A program made the translations under genes and the position numbers. Of a DNA stretch of 64,000 nt, positions 24,145 through 46,032 are shown piece by piece (position 1 is the stretch's first letter; each line of letters starts with the position of its first letter). The notes below the pieces were generated by a model. The model searched no databases. It was not told the origin of the DNA and was given only the letters and a program-made list of their open reading frames with translations. The stretch is from Cercozoa sp. M6MM. Its lineage: Eukaryota; Endomyxa: Ascetosporea. Location: the NCBI GenBank assembly GCA_040357565.1, contig JBDODJ010000007.1; one strand, written 5' to 3'.

Positions 24145-24821
24145 CTAGCGTGCGCTGCACGTGTAAATGTACAGGTCGCACCGCGCTGCTGACGCATCGC
24201 ATATATAACCCGAGTCGAGCTGTAGTCGAGTTTGTTTAAATTTCTTATCTGTGCGATCCGGACTTCCCTCGCCTGACTGGCGTGGAGCTACATCGAACCA
24301 TCGCCGGCACGTTGACCGGACGAATCGACGAATTTCCATGCAAGAGTTTCGTTTCTCCGTGCCGAGTGTCAGTTCCGGTCGACATCCTCTTAACGGCACA
24401 CCATCAGATGGTGATGGCACCGCGTCGCTGACCGAACAGATCTCTGCAGGACTAAGTTCGGTTTCGTGTAAGTTGACCGATTACATATATCGATCAGAAT
24501 CGGCGTGGACGTTGACTACTCACTCGAGCGTCACTCACATTAAAGTGACCGAATGATACACGGGTACGCAGCGCAGTGTTCAGCAGTAGTTTCATTCGGC
24601 AAGCAGCGGCGAGTGCGTGGTTTCGGCACATGTATTCAGCAGGGCCAGCTTGGTGTCGGCGGACACCTGCAGAGTTCGCACATACAAACATCCCTTACAG
24701 GAAGTGGCTGAGAAAACGAACTACGCTTCATCCAATACCAAAGAGTCGACTTCCTCAGGTTGCATTTTCCTGCCGTTCACACAGTTTTAGAAGCAACAGA
24801 CGGGAATAAATTCAATCACTG
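24145..24821. other. Convergent spacer with a TATA-like box and a small unsupported ORF
   Basis: About 680 bp between the oxidase stop and the SDR stop. ATATATAACC at 24201-24210 is the clearest TATA-like sequence in the window. A plus-strand ATG at 24338 opens a 73-residue ORF without recognisable features. On the minus strand, sequence near 24600-24700 could be an extra C-terminal exon of the SDR. Confidence 0.35.
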
Positions 24822-25412
24822 TCAAGAAAGGAAGCACAGATTGCAGTCGGCATAGTAACCGCCGTTAACCACTGAGAAACAGAGAATTCAAAGTCCTGTT
24901 GAATTGACAACTGTGCTGTACCCTCAGGAGCGAAGCAGCAGTAGACACCAGTCGCAGCTCCTTGTGGCACTGTTCTGCTCGCACGTAAAACACATGCCCA
25001 GTATTGGTGATTGCATATTGATAGATGCTGGAGGTCAGAAGGTAAATTTATCAATACTTGAAAAACGGTCGCAGAACAGTCTTGGCCAAGGAGATTTTCG
25101 TTCGACTCATGTGCCGGCCTAGATCGCTGCTCGGAATAACTCCTACGGGTCACAGACACATGGGTTACCTCTGGCACAGTTACACAGGGAGGAGTACCAG
25201 GGTGCAAAGAGACCGCCGTGACACCTTCCAGTCTGCGTGAACAATCATTGCATCCTAGAGGTACAGTACATAATTTTTAAGCATACTTGGACAATGCGAC
25301 GGCATGGAGTGCATTCGAAAGTTTGCTATCACCGTATCGTTCTTTCTGTAAAGGAGAGTGGTTTGGTGTGGGCGCAGTGTATAAAGTCAATGACAAATGT
25401 GCGTGTTTGCGC

Positions 25413-25469
<57 letters not shown>

Positions 25470-25577
25470 NNNNNNNNNNNNNNNNNNNNNNNNNNNNNNN
25501 NNNNNNNNNNNNNNNNNNNNNNNNNNNNNNNNNNNNNNNNNNNNNNNNNNNNNNNNNNNNNNNNNNNNNGTGTGTGT

Positions 25578-25634
<57 letters not shown>

Positions 25635-26755
25635 CTTCATTGTAGCTCTTCTCGGCGGCCACTAAAATTGTACATACAACAGCTAGGAGGCAAAACAAAA
25701 GGTGTGCTACAGTCATCGAGTCCCAGCGACGGCGTGGCCCACTTGTGCGCAACACTGCTGACATTGACGACGCGGCAGTTCTCGTTCGCTCGCAGCAACG
25801 GTAGCAGTTCGTTCGTCAACAACTGGAGGACATATATCATGTATAGTACATCCGTACTGTGTAGCGGTGGGAGCAAAGTCATTAAGCAAAACGCACGTAG
25901 TGGCCAAACACGTTCGTCCGCATTTGCATTTCGACTCCGTCAATCACGGTGCGGGGGCACATCATGACGCCTAAAATGACAGAATACAGGAGAGAGCGCC
26001 GATTCAGAGAGAACTGAAGAATACAGTACCCGCATTGTTCAGCAGCACAGTGAACGGTTTCTCAAGCTGCAACGATCTCACTTGCTGCGCAGCCTGTTCG
26101 CGAGAAGCAACCCGCGTTGCATGCACAATCAAAAACTGAAGAGCAAAACAACTGGAAAAAGATCGACCTCGCGGATCGAATCGAAGTCGTTGAGATCGCA
26201 GACCACAGTGTGCACCTGGCACAGGGATGATAAGGAGATACCAACGCATCAAATGCAACCGGTATGCGAGAGGAGTTAACTACCTGCACATCGTCGTTGA
26301 GAGCACTCGTTCTCACTTCTTTGGCGGCTGCGTCCTGTCTCAAGGCCAACATAATCGTTTCATCAGTACGACAGTGTGCATACAACTTGAAGTCAAGATA
26401 GCTACAGTTTATACCAGTGTGGTAGGGTTACGACCCATCATGATGACGCTGCCTCCGACTCTCGCAACGTGCAGCGCTGTGTGCTTGCCAAGCCCTGTGT
26501 TGGCGCCAGTGATGCACACCGTGCATTCACCTTAAACATCGACGAAGGGTGAAGGTTGATGCACAGATTACATGTCTTGTAGTTTAATATCAGATGTACG
26601 GATGCGGTCGGCAAAGGTATCGGCCACCTCTGACGCCGTCGAGCCGCTTCCAAAACCTGAGCGCACGACAATATTTCGGCAAAAACTCTAAAGAAACACT
26701 GCAAGTTGGCTGCACCAGATGCAAGCTTGCGACCAAAGAGGTAATTTAAAGCCAT
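24822..26755 (-). CDS. Short-chain dehydrogenase/reductase, retinol-dehydrogenase/WWOX-like
   Basis: Classical SDR. The start MALNYLFGRK (ATG at 26753-26755) leads through two joined exons to FGSGSTASEVADTF and the nucleotide site ITGANTGLG. It continues with the NNAG motif (FTVLLNNAG), RTNVFGHYVLLND, VVNVSSVAHKW with the catalytic Ser, and the catalytic Tyr-Lys exon RYGDSKLSNALHAVA. Then come LHPGVIPSSDLGRHMSR and the C-terminal TVPQGAATGVYCC and VNGGYYADCN. It is likely an NADP(H)-dependent reductase of retinoid, steroid or lipid aldehydes. The active-site Tyr exon lies beyond an intron containing a CA microsatellite and a 100-base assembly gap, so a small exon could be hidden there. The stop is taken as the TGA at 24822-24824; a further 3' exon is possible. 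Confidence 0.85.
25407..25632. repeat. (GT)n microsatellite with 100-N assembly gap
   Basis: GT run broken by N at 25470-25569, inside an intron of the minus-strand SDR gene. The gap reflects assembly failure in the repeat, so its true length is unknown. Confidence 0.97.
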
Positions 26756-27651
26756 TCTGGTGTTTCCTGTGCTCAAACTCCTAGTGTGGGATCTACTGAT
26801 CACACTTTTCGATTTAAACCTGAGGTCAAAGGCTAGCGACCCAAGCCTGTTCACTTCCGAGGTATTGTTACTGTTTTCCAATAATCTAAAAGGCTGAAGC
26901 CCGAGGCTAGCCTTTGAGTTGGCCGTTAGACTCTTCTTTGACGTCGTGCTGTATCGGTACAGTCCAGCTCGAGAGTGGGTCATAAGAATCATGCATGACT
27001 CACGATGTACCTTTGGAGACAACGCGTGCAGATCGAACAGCATTCTTGCATCGCCTGTTGATAAACAATGCAGCCGATGGTGTCAAATCAACACAAGTAG
27101 AGCAGAAACTGTCGGTACCGCCTCCTTCTTGGCGTCGCTTTCGACGCGAGGCTCGACTCGGCCGGAGACGCGAGTATGAGCGCGGTGCAGCGACCTGGGC
27201 GGGACTACATGCCCTCAATTTAGCTATAACGACTCCAGACGGTCAAAATGGTACCTTTTGCTGCCCTGCGTGCTTGCAACGAGGCGCATCGGCATGGCAC
27301 GGTGTGACGGTGTGTTGGGTGCTGTCGTTGATGCCAGTGCACCTGGCGGCAGTCCTACCAATATCCGCCATGTAAGTTTATTAATCCTGAGAAGCGAACA
27401 CCTAGTCAGTTTATACCCTGCAAGTTGCCACTCGTGGGCGGTGTCGTCGTAATCTTGGCGGCGCCACTTGAGAGACGCGTCACACCCACACGGCGGTGTC
27501 CCTGTGTGCCGTACATTTACCGAGTAGTCAGGTCACCAGAGGATTGAGATACTTGCTGTGGGAAGAGGTGCGGTGCCGACGTATACCGCTGCAAGGCAGG
27601 CATACTGGAATTTTGCCCACTGTTACGACGACTGTGCGACTGAGTCTGAGC
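26756..27651. other. Intergenic region, no convincing gene
   Basis: About 900 bp upstream of the SDR start and downstream of the next minus-strand gene. A plus-strand ATG at 27248 (MVPFAALRACNEAHRHGT) followed by candidate short exons to about 27470 could be a small cysteine-containing protein, but I recognise nothing and splice choices are arbitrary. Confidence 0.3.
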
Positions 27652-28041
27652 TTATAACAACTTATACATTACAGGGCATACTGTCATACATAAAATTGTG
27701 AGAGGTGTTTGTACCCTAGAGCGACGATCGCTCGTGTTGCTGCTGTCGCTGGTAGGGTTGTTGTTGCTGTTGCTAACTGGTGTCATGGCCAGCGTCAGAT
27801 GCGACAACATATTCATCATGTGCTGCTGTTGTGTCTGTGAACAGACGACATGTTGATGAAATATTCCATGCTCGTACAACCAGGTAGCCTATATTTAGTA
27901 GTACCACAAGGTGTTCAACAGTAGTGTTGAGCGACAGAGTGGACGTAGGTGTCGCCAGCACCGGCGATGTCGTGGCACTCGTCGCTGTATCGTCTGGTAT
28001 CACGTGCCCCTGCGCGTGCGTGCGTGTGCGTGCGTGTGTGT

Positions 28042-28115
<74 letters not shown>

Positions 28116-31060
28116 AAGCACGTATACACGTGTCTATGTCAGGTAGACTAAAATACCAAGTGCTGCAAGGTTGAAACGAGTCGTGCCTCGGCGCTTGAGA
28201 GCTGTGCCGTCTTGGTACGCAGCCACTCGCACGCTTCTCCACACAAGGCACGTATCGTTCGCACTTCAGCCAACGCTGCTTGGATTGTCTGCATAAGTTA
28301 CACAGTGTGTTGATTTTATTCTAAAACTTAGATACTCTCTTTCAGTATCTCAAGAGGCTACCGTTGGAGTGACATCGGCGCTCGCACCGTTTGGAGTCAA
28401 GGTCGGCACTGACTCTGTCTCTGTGTCTACACATTTCCGGAGTGTGTTTTTTTTTTGCGCATACGAAGGTACCCTGAGTCTGGTGCTGTTGGAATTTGCC
28501 CCTTAATTGGTGCCGTAGCTGCATCGCAGGACTGCGTGCCGTCAATCGACTGGAGCACAGTCACGCTAGCTGTTCATACAACATACAGTATCGTTGAAGG
28601 TACTTGGGATTGCTGTCAGAATTCGAAGAACGTGTTGATGCATTGCTTGCTGACGTTACTTGTGTCGGAGGCGTCTGTCTCGAAGATATAGATGAAACAC
28701 ATCACTGCTTCACCGGCGTGGGTGCGTACCTTGACATGCGAATGTGACTTGTTGCTGTTGGGCACGGACGATGGCGCCGATGTTGGTACTTGTACGTGCA
28801 GCCCTGGTTGAACTTTGCCGTTGCTGTCGTTGTGGGGCACTGTGCTGGGACGATGTGACGCTCCACTCGTCGGATCGTCTGGTGACGTCAGCACATCGAT
28901 CGACATACGCCGTTTGTGTCTAAGTTTTTAAATTACACCTCTGGGTTTATCTAGTTCGAACACAAATTAAAGCTAGCTGTACCGAGTGAAGTGGGCGTTT
29001 GTCTCGCTTCTACGCAACGACGAGCGGCTACCTTCGGGTGAACTCGTCATGTCAGTGCTAGTGCCATCGTTGCCAGCATGCTGATCGCTCGTGCTCGCAG
29101 CAAAGACTCGTCGTGACTGTGTACTCTTTGGAAGAGTGTACACGTAATTAATCGTCAGAACGGAGATGGAGAAGATGTAGCACCTGTGAAAACAGTGTTT
29201 GCGACGACAAAGTCGCCGGAAGCTGCGACGTGCTGCGCGAGTGATGGCGCCGTCGATGTCTCTGACCCTGCTTGACCTTGCCGTTCTCAAGAAAGTAGTT
29301 GTCGTTGCTGCGCTGCTTGAGGAGTCCAAGTCGCTCTGCCCGCGCGTCCGTACCTGCGCAAAATCAAATAGAACGTCCAAGTTCTACTGACATGACAAGC
29401 TGATTCTGCACACCGGTCTCTGCATCGGAGGTCTGTGTTGTCGACATTGATGCCGAAGCGGACTCGTCATGTGCGCCTACACACGCCCGATTATTCCGAG
29501 ATCATTGCCTATTCATGGTGTATAGTACTGTCTTGCTCGGGTCCGTCCATGTTTGCAGGCACGTGAATCGCTTCATGCTCGCGGAGCGACGGTAACTGCG
29601 ACAAGCGGCGTCGTCGTCGGAGATTCACCTGCAGACAACCTCATATGAGTGTCGGTCAAAGAGACGTAGAAGGCAGGACCTGAACTGGAGCGGGTCTTGT
29701 CTCAGGTTCGGCTGCGAAGGGACTTCCATTGGTGATATCGGTGTCCATAAGCATCTCTTCTTGCTCTGCTGCGTGTACGAGGGCTTCACGCCGCTGCTGC
29801 AGTGCCATCCAGCGCTGTTCTGCCGCCTCTTCGTTCATTTTCTATCGGAGCACAGACGCTTTCATTATGCGAATTCTCGTAAATTAGTTTCGTACCTGCA
29901 GCGACATGCAAAGTGCTTCTTTTGAACGCTCATTGAGTTGCCGCAGTTCTTTTCGAATGTGTTTCGAAGTGTCGCCTTCCGATGCCACATTCCGATAGGC
30001 CGGTAGACAACGCAAAATTAGCCAGCCGAATACCAAATGAAGTGAGTTCGTCGTCGCTGTCATCGCTGTCGAAGGACTCCTTTTTGGACACATCTGGTGA
30101 TATCTTGGCGCGACGTGCCAGTCGCTGTTCTCAAATGCACACTACAAGCGAGTGTGCTCAGTTAATTCTAAAAATACAGTACCTTGGTGAGACGCCGCTC
30201 AGTTCCACCCGTAGACTGAGAGCAAGCGTCACACAGAGCGACGGCACAGGCAGCCTGATCGGCTCGCAGATCGGCTGCACATAACGCAAGTGTGCGACGA
30301 AGGTCATGAGGCAAGCGTCGCGTCAGTTGATGCCACCTACAGCTTGTTGGCATACCGCAAGAGCGCACACAACATACGGTAGATCCAGGGTACCGACCGC
30401 AGTAATTTTGCATGGCTTCACTGATGGCATCGCACAGCTCCTGTGCTGCTTCCACCTATTCATTGGTACACACTTTTAGGATGATGCATCTGTAGCCAGT
30501 TTCAACAGATACCCTCTGTTTGACGCCGCCATGCGAGACATGTGCGTCACCGGCCACTCGGCGCAATAGGCCGTCCGACACAGTGGCGCCAACGTCGGCC
30601 AGGCATGTCGCCCGTAGCATGCGGAGGTTACTGCCATTATCCAACCAGTTTAGTGCGCGCGATACTGTATCTGTCCATGCATGCGTGGACTCAACAAAGC
30701 TGTACCCTAGCCGCTCCTGAGTGGTGGAAGGTGCCTCATGCGGCCACTGGGAATCATCCACGGGCAGCACAACTGTCTTGCTCAACGACTGCGGAGCCAA
30801 CCTGCCCTAGAGCTGTCAATTTTAGTTTTGCAGTGTGCGAGCGCGTATTACCGACACACAGCTTCGCTCAGAAGACGACCGTCAGCGACGCAGTTGAGCA
30901 GTTCCCTGGGGAAAAAGACACCACGTATCTCCGATAACTTCATTCTACAACACATCAGAGTTTGCAGAAAAGTGCATTACCTAGCGTCATCGACAGGAAC
31001 GCGGCGGGACAAGCGCAGTGTATTGAAAAACGAGGCCAGCGCGGCCACCCCCTCCATCAT
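27652..31060 (-). CDS. Uncharacterised coiled-coil, Ser/Asn-rich protein
   Basis: Not recognised. The ATG at 31060 gives MMEGVAALASFFNTLRLSRR and VPVDDAR, then MKLSEIRGVFFPRELLNCV and ADGRLLSEAVCR. Next is a segment with SYSFVE-type turns (here RLGYSFVESTHAWTDTVSRA) and LRATCLADVGATVSDGLLRR, then VEAAQELCDAISEAMQNYCG. Further exons give HIRKELRQLNERSKEALCM and a charged helix EEAAEQRWMALQQRREALVH at 29.8 kb. The C-terminal part (29.4-27.7 kb) is low-complexity, rich in Ser, Thr, Asn and Asp, with one helical exon near 28.2 kb (VRTIRALCGEACEWLRTK) and an end near 27652. It is likely a soluble protein with coiled-coil segments. Exon edges in the Ser-rich part are uncertain, and the 3' end could be elsewhere. 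Confidence 0.45.
28018..28116. repeat. (GT)n microsatellite with GA tail
   Basis: GT run ending in GAGAGAGAGAGAGAAAG, in an intron of the minus-strand coiled-coil gene. Confidence 0.95.
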
Positions 31061-31470
31061 TATTCAAACGGTTCCCCCCAACTGATCGTTCTGCCAGCTG
31101 TTGAAACCAGACTTGCTGCACCAACGCCCACACCAAAAGAGCACTCCACTACAACGTGCAAAGCCTGGTAACTTGACACCGGAATCAGGCTTTACTGTAT
31201 TACTGATCCTGGCTGCTGGATCACTGGCAGTTGTTCAGAGTTGGTCCTGAACGGAACCATGGAATCTGACTCACCCGGCCGAGCCGGGGAGCGGATGAGG
31301 TGCTATGCGCGTTTGCACAGGTGGGAAAGCGTCCAGCCGATCTGTCAACCTCGTTTGTGTCGCTGGTTCGCTCTGCGGCTGCTTTTGGGTCCGCTGCTGG
31401 TGCATTTAGTTGAAACTCGACAAACGACAGACGAAGCAACGCGTGCTTCTGGGTTTTGCTGTGTCGTGAA
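31061..31470. promoter_or_regulatory. Divergent promoter region
   Basis: About 410 bp between the start codons of the minus-strand coiled-coil gene and the plus-strand Csm1-like gene. No gene seen. Confidence 0.4.
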
Positions 31471-33496
31471 ATGCCGCGCAGAGGCGAAAAGCGCACTCGA
31501 GCAGCGGCTGCTGGGCTAAACGTGTCCGGTCTGTCGTCGCTGCGCACCACTGTGACACCAAGGTATCTGTGCTCGCCTTACCTCTGTACCTTTGTGAAAG
31601 CGCATGTTTTTCCCCAGTGACGGTGCCACGGCGGGCAACAACGATGCCCGACCAGTCGAAAGAAGCGCAAGCGAGCAAAGAAACGAGCCGCATTCAAAGC
31701 GCGCACGAAAGACGAAAAGCACCGACACTGGCAGCAGCAGTGCGATGAACGACCTCGCAGACGATGCCGTCGACGCTGTGCTTTTGGCTCATTTGCGACG
31801 CCTCGATTCTCTCGTATTCAGTTTTTGCTTTTGCTGTTTCAACTGAGTGATCTTATTTTGACAGGGGAGCGAATGGGCAAGACACGACTCGTCGATGCAA
31901 GCCTTGCTGAGCGCGAATCAAAAACTACGCGCTGCTGTCGACACAGCGACAGTAAGAGCAAAGCTTTCTCTGTATGAGCCATGTTTTTTTTCTGCGCGTA
32001 GACAGAGAAAGCAACGGCAGCACGCAGTGACATGGAACGCCGCGCTCAGCAGGCGCAAACTCTTGTCAAGCGGTACCGAGATGACGCTCGACGCTTTGAG
32101 CAGCTTTCATTACGACCAACAGCATCACTACAGGTTCCGACTCTCCGTGTTTTCATAATCACTCCAAATAAGTGCCTTGTGTGTAGGAAAAGGTGGCGGC
32201 CATGGAAGCTGAACTGTCCGTGGTTCGGCAAGAGTCAGATGCTATGCGTCGTGTTACGCACCAGCAGCAGCGCCGTTTGCAAGAGTTGCACGGTGCCGAC
32301 GACAGGTAATGTGACTGTACACCAGCTTTTGTTTGTTGTACAATCGCTTTGTCGTTGCCGTAGGTGCGCGTCGCTACAGCAGCAGTTGCAAGATGCCAAT
32401 GCTCAACTGGTAGACTTGCTTGCGGGACTCGGAGCGTCTTTCTATGTTTGTGTTGCCCTTCTGCAGAGGTCACTGACGCATTCGCTGGAACGAACTCAGC
32501 GCGAATTGGACGAATCACGTGTTTCTGAGGTGTGTTTTTCTTATCGTGTTTTTTAAAATTTGAAGCCAACATGCAAAACAGGCCGAGACAAGGCGAAAGC
32601 ACCGCGCAGATGCGGAACAATTGCTAGAATTGCGACAAGTCGCGCGTACACAGGTATAAATTGCTTATTTCTGTGTTAGTACGCTTCTCTATTGATCAAT
32701 TTCACGCAGGAGAAAGACTTGCGCACTGTGCGGCAGCAGCTGCAAAAGGCACAGGAAGACAACGAGGCGCTGAAGCGACGGAGGGGTGCGAACAACGATT
32801 TGTCTCCTTGTGACATCATAACGTTGTGGCTGAGCAGGGACTCTCGTCACGCAAGTCACCGAACTCAGCGATGATAGACAGTTCGTATGTTCTCTTTTTT
32901 CTGTTTTCATCGATTTTTAGAGATTAACATGCGCAGTTGAAACAAACTCTGCAGCTTCTGCTGAGACTGACGGGAATGCGCGTCAAGGTTGATTCAGTTT
33001 AACACGATGTATGTGTGTGTGTGTGCGCGCGCGCGTGTGTGTGTGTGTGTGTGTGAATTGGGACTGTTTTCGTGTGATAGGAGAAAAACAGCGTGTTTTC
33101 TTGCTATTGCGGCGACTACTCGGACCGGCAGCTTGAGGAAACGCTCGAGGTTTTTTCTTGTCTTACTCTTGTGTTTGTTGCCACTGTTCTGTCAACTTGA
33201 CTCATTTTGTTTTGACAGACCGAAATGAAACGCTCGCGAGAGAGAATAAGCAACGGCACGGCTGGTGCCAGTAGCGAATCTGATGAGCAGGAGGAAGTAG
33301 TTCCTGTCTCTCATTTGATGTGGAAGCAAAGGTCTATGTAAGTGTATTCGTGTTGCCGTTCCCAGGCACATTTTGAGCTCCGCGCACGTGGCTCCGATAT
33401 CGAGTACCGACCGCGACGCATGCGACGGATTCCGACGTCGGTGTCTTGGCTCAACGAGCGGTACTACATATTTTTGCTGTGTTTGTAGATACCCGA

Positions 33497-33551
<55 letters not shown>

Positions 33552-33917
33552 TATGCCTGCAGGATAATGTTTCCAGCGAACGAGGCACCCTTGTTCTTGC
33601 GACATGTGGTCAGCACAGTGTTTGCCCCCAGTGACGACACGCACAGCAATGAGAACGCAACCACTGGTCACAACACTGGCCGAAGCAACAAGCACCTCGT
33701 GTCGCCGACGCCCGAAGTTCTCGCGCGTTCTCAGCGACGTCTGAGTGCGCCTTCGACGGCCTCCTTTAGTCGTGTACCTTCCCTTCTCTTGTGCCTCAGG
33801 TCGCTCGTGTCTGATGTAGCCTCTGTCGATGCGTTAGGCTTACCCAAGACACCGAATGCCTGCGCTGACTCCTGCCAATCGAGCGAGCACTCTGCACAAC
33901 AATGGTCAGCACAATAA
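31471..33917 (+). CDS. Coiled-coil kinetochore protein, monopolin Csm1/Pcs1-like
   Basis: The first exon MPRRGEKRTRAAAAGLN joins in phase to SDGATAGNNDARPVERS and the basic RKTKSTDTG stretch. A long heptad-rich coiled coil follows in many small exons (ALLSANQKLRAAVDTA, ERRAQQAQTLVKRYRDDARR, EKVAAMEAELSVVRQESD, SLTHSLERTQRELDESRVSE, EKDLRTVRQQLQKAQEDNEA). After it comes a small globular domain: LTGMRVK, NSVFSCYCGDYSDRQLEE, LMWKQRS, FELRARGSDIEYRPRRM and then LNERIMFPANEAPLFLRHV. The order coiled coil then an FEL...YRP...PxF...V domain matches the Csm1/Pcs1 globular (RWD-like) domain, which dimerises and crosslinks kinetochore proteins in fungi. The tail after this domain is disordered and ends at 33917. 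The assignment is by pattern only; Spc24/Spc25-type proteins are an alternative. Confidence 0.5.
33500..33547. repeat. (GT)n microsatellite
   Basis: GT run in the last intron of the Csm1-like gene. Confidence 0.95.
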
Positions 33918-34615
33918 CGATAACAACCGCGAACAGCGACAGCGACGTGATGATGCACACAGCGTCGGCGGCCCTCTGCAGTCCCAGGCTGCTTACAACC
34001 AGGGTCAAGGTACTGTTGTTCCCCCGTTAAGTTTTGCCTTTGAACTGACCTGCATGAGCGTTGTTCGGACATGCACGCAGCGCATGACACCCGTGACGCA
34101 GACACTGACAGGCGCCGTCGCTCCTTTCGTCGTTCGCTAGGCTGAGACGAGATACCGCGCACTCCGCTAGGTCGCAATACACAGCACTTAGTTCCCCCTT
34201 TTTGAGTACGTGCCGTACGCTACGTGCGCTGACCACCTGAGCGGGCGTAAAACGAAATAACTTGACGTGTTGCCGCCGCCAGCCCCGCCATTTTATGTGA
34301 TCTCATCCTTGAGAGCATTCAGGTGCGGTGCGTGCATAGTAAAGATCTACTTGTATTAGTGTCTTGTAGAACTGAGTGCGCGGGCCAGCAGCTCATTTTG
34401 TTTTTGTGCTTTGCGGATAGATGGTGGCACCGATCAAAGAGAGCGTCGGTTTGCTGTGGGGTGTCACCCCACCGCAACTACGTTTATGTATTTCTTGCTT
34501 TTCACGCTACATCGGTTGTATCCGAGAAATTGAAACACTGCTTCGGCTTGTGATGCAGTGCAGCAAGCAAAGCTCGGACAGATTGGCCTCTTTCTGAAGG
34601 GTACAGATATCTGCA
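33918..34615. other. Intergenic region
   Basis: About 700 bp between two plus-strand genes. It holds the 3' flank of the Csm1-like gene and the promoter of the SNF2 gene. No gene seen. Confidence 0.4.
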
Positions 34616-43609
<8,994 letters not shown>

Positions 43610-44421
43610 GCATTCTGCAATAGCACAAAGAGAGACACTTCGCTTTTTAGTTGAGTTGGCGCAGTGATGAGGAAACATCGAGCCGTGGCCTCGCCAAGCG
43701 TCGTCCGTAGCTCATTGGACGGATCGACGGCGAGTTTGTTACGGCATAGCGTTTAGTTAGTTAGTTGAGACTAACTTACTTCTCAGCGACTATCAAATCT
43801 GAACCAGTATGGTTAATAGTGAAGGATTTGTTTTGCTAGACCTGACTTCCTGGCTTGGGTCAAGCTTTCTACAGCTCACGCACTTTGACTGCAGTGCTTG
43901 GGCTGTTTTTTTGATTGCCATCAACAATCAACAAGCCTTCGAGCTTTCGACGACCTTTTTGACAAGGGTATGTCTGTAGATTACCCAATTCAGGATTAGC
44001 CGACCGGGCTAGGCTTCTAGCTCGCGAAAGGATCACCGATTCGAGGTCTACACAACGCGTCGGACCGCGCTGATAGCGTACGGTAGTCAGTCATGTTTCG
44101 TTTACTAAACTCAACCGAACGCATCCAATCCGTGTGCCTCCGTTTGCCGTACGTTTCGTGAAAGCATGAACGCGCTGGTTGACATTCAGCGACGACGGTG
44201 CGACCTCGAGCGCGACCTCGAGCGACGCCGACTGCCAAACAGAACGGAAACAGTCAGTGCGACACAGACAGGAGCAGGCAGGCAAAAACAGCTTGAGAGT
44301 TAGTTAGATAGATAGATAGATAGATAGATCGGTCGGTAGATAGATAGATAGATAGATAGATCGGTCGGTAGATAGAGAGATAGATAGATAGATAGATAGA
44401 CGGGATGGGTAGGTAGATAGG
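43610..44421. other. Convergent intergenic spacer
   Basis: About 810 bp between the stop codons of the SNF2 and MFAP1 genes. Apart from the TAGA array listed separately, no gene is seen. Confidence 0.5.
44304..44401. repeat. (TAGA)n tetranucleotide array
   Basis: Three blocks of TAGA separated by TCGGTCGG, in the spacer between convergent genes. The block-plus-spacer arrangement suggests a higher-order duplication of about 40 bp. Confidence 0.95.
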
Positions 44422-46001
44422 TTAAGAGGGAGACAAAGAGAGCAAAAGGCACCGATCGCGGCTGCGACGACGACTGCGACTGCGGCGGCGTCGATCGCGA
44501 CTCGGTTCGCGTCGCGTACTGCCCGAGGACTGGAAGCCGCCCTTGCTGTGCAGCACGTATGATAAGGGGGGGTCGAGTGGGTAAAGGGGTAGAGTGGGTA
44601 AAGGGGTGGGAGTGGGGTAGTTACCGCAGCCTGAGGTCACGCGGCTCCTTAACAGAAGTGTCGACATCGCGCAGGTGCGTGTGCTTACTCTGCGACTTCT
44701 TGCCGTACTCGCGCTTCTGCATTATCTCCGGCAGACGCGTCTTGTCGCCGTAGATCTTATCTAGGGGGAGGGGGTAAAGGGGCTAAAAGGGGGTAAGAGT
44801 ACCAAGACCAGTAGCCTGTGTGAAATCGCGCTGCATCAGTGTTTCTGGCACCACGCCCGACTCGTCTTGGTAGAATACACCTGCACGCCGGGGGGGGTAA
44901 GAGAGGTAAGGGGCGGATCCAGAGGGTAGATGGTACCTGCGTGGTAGTACTTCTGCATGTAGCCCATGTGGCCGCGTTTTTCGTGCGGTACGAAATGTTC
45001 GATGCGTTTCTCGGCGTAGTCGCGCTCGAGTTCCTCGTCAGTCATGAGACGGCGTCGCAGTCGATGCACCAAGTCCATCAGTCGTTCCTTCTCGGCCAGC
45101 AGCATGGCTCGCACGCGCTGCAACTCGCGTTGCCGCCACTGCTCGATGCTCTCGCTCTGTTCTGTCTCGACGTCCTGCAGCTCCATGTCCTCGTCCGACG
45201 ACGGCAGCTCCACCTCGCTGTCCAACGCTGTCGCACGCCGCTCCTCGCGCTCCTGCTCGGGGGGGGGGGGGGTAAGGGGCGGGTGAAGATGGGACATGAG
45301 TGAAACAACGCACAATTTCGCGTTGTCGTTTCAGCGCCTCCAACACGAGTTCATCGCTGTGAAACACAAGGCCAAATTAACGTGAAACCCTTGAAATCAA
45401 AGCAACACTTTCGAAATCAAAGCGATACTTTCAAATCAAAGCGACACTTTCGAAATCAAAGCGCCACTTTCGAAATCAAAGCAAAGCAACCCAAGGAAAA
45501 GAAACTCGAAAAGCAGACGCACCTTTCGTTGCGCCGCTGCTGCTCGCGTTGCTGCTCGTGCTGTCGCAACGCTTCCGCCAAAGCTTCGGCTTTCACACTG
45601 CAACAGCGACACAGAGAAAGCAGGAGTAAGATGGGGGGGGGGGGGGGTAAAGCAGGGGCAAGAGGGGGTGGGTGGGGGTAGAACGCACGTTTCGGTCTGC
45701 TCGCGCAGATGCTTCATTTTCTCGCGCTTCTGCCGACTCACGAAGGTTGGCGCAATCGTTGGCCGCCGAATCACGACCTCCTCCTCGCTCTGCTCATCGC
45801 TTTCGCTCTCCTCCGTGTCCGAGTCGTAGCCACTCTCGCTGCACAAACACAGGACTGTCAGCTTCCAGTAGCTTTCAGTTCTCAACTCCCATTGTTGCTT
45901 TAAAAGATTAAAAAGCCCAAGTTGAAAACGAAAAATCAAAAGCCTGCAAAAAAAGTGTGATACAATCGTGGATTTTTCGTGTCATCCTTAACGCAGGGAC
46001 C

Positions 46002-46032
<31 letters not shown>

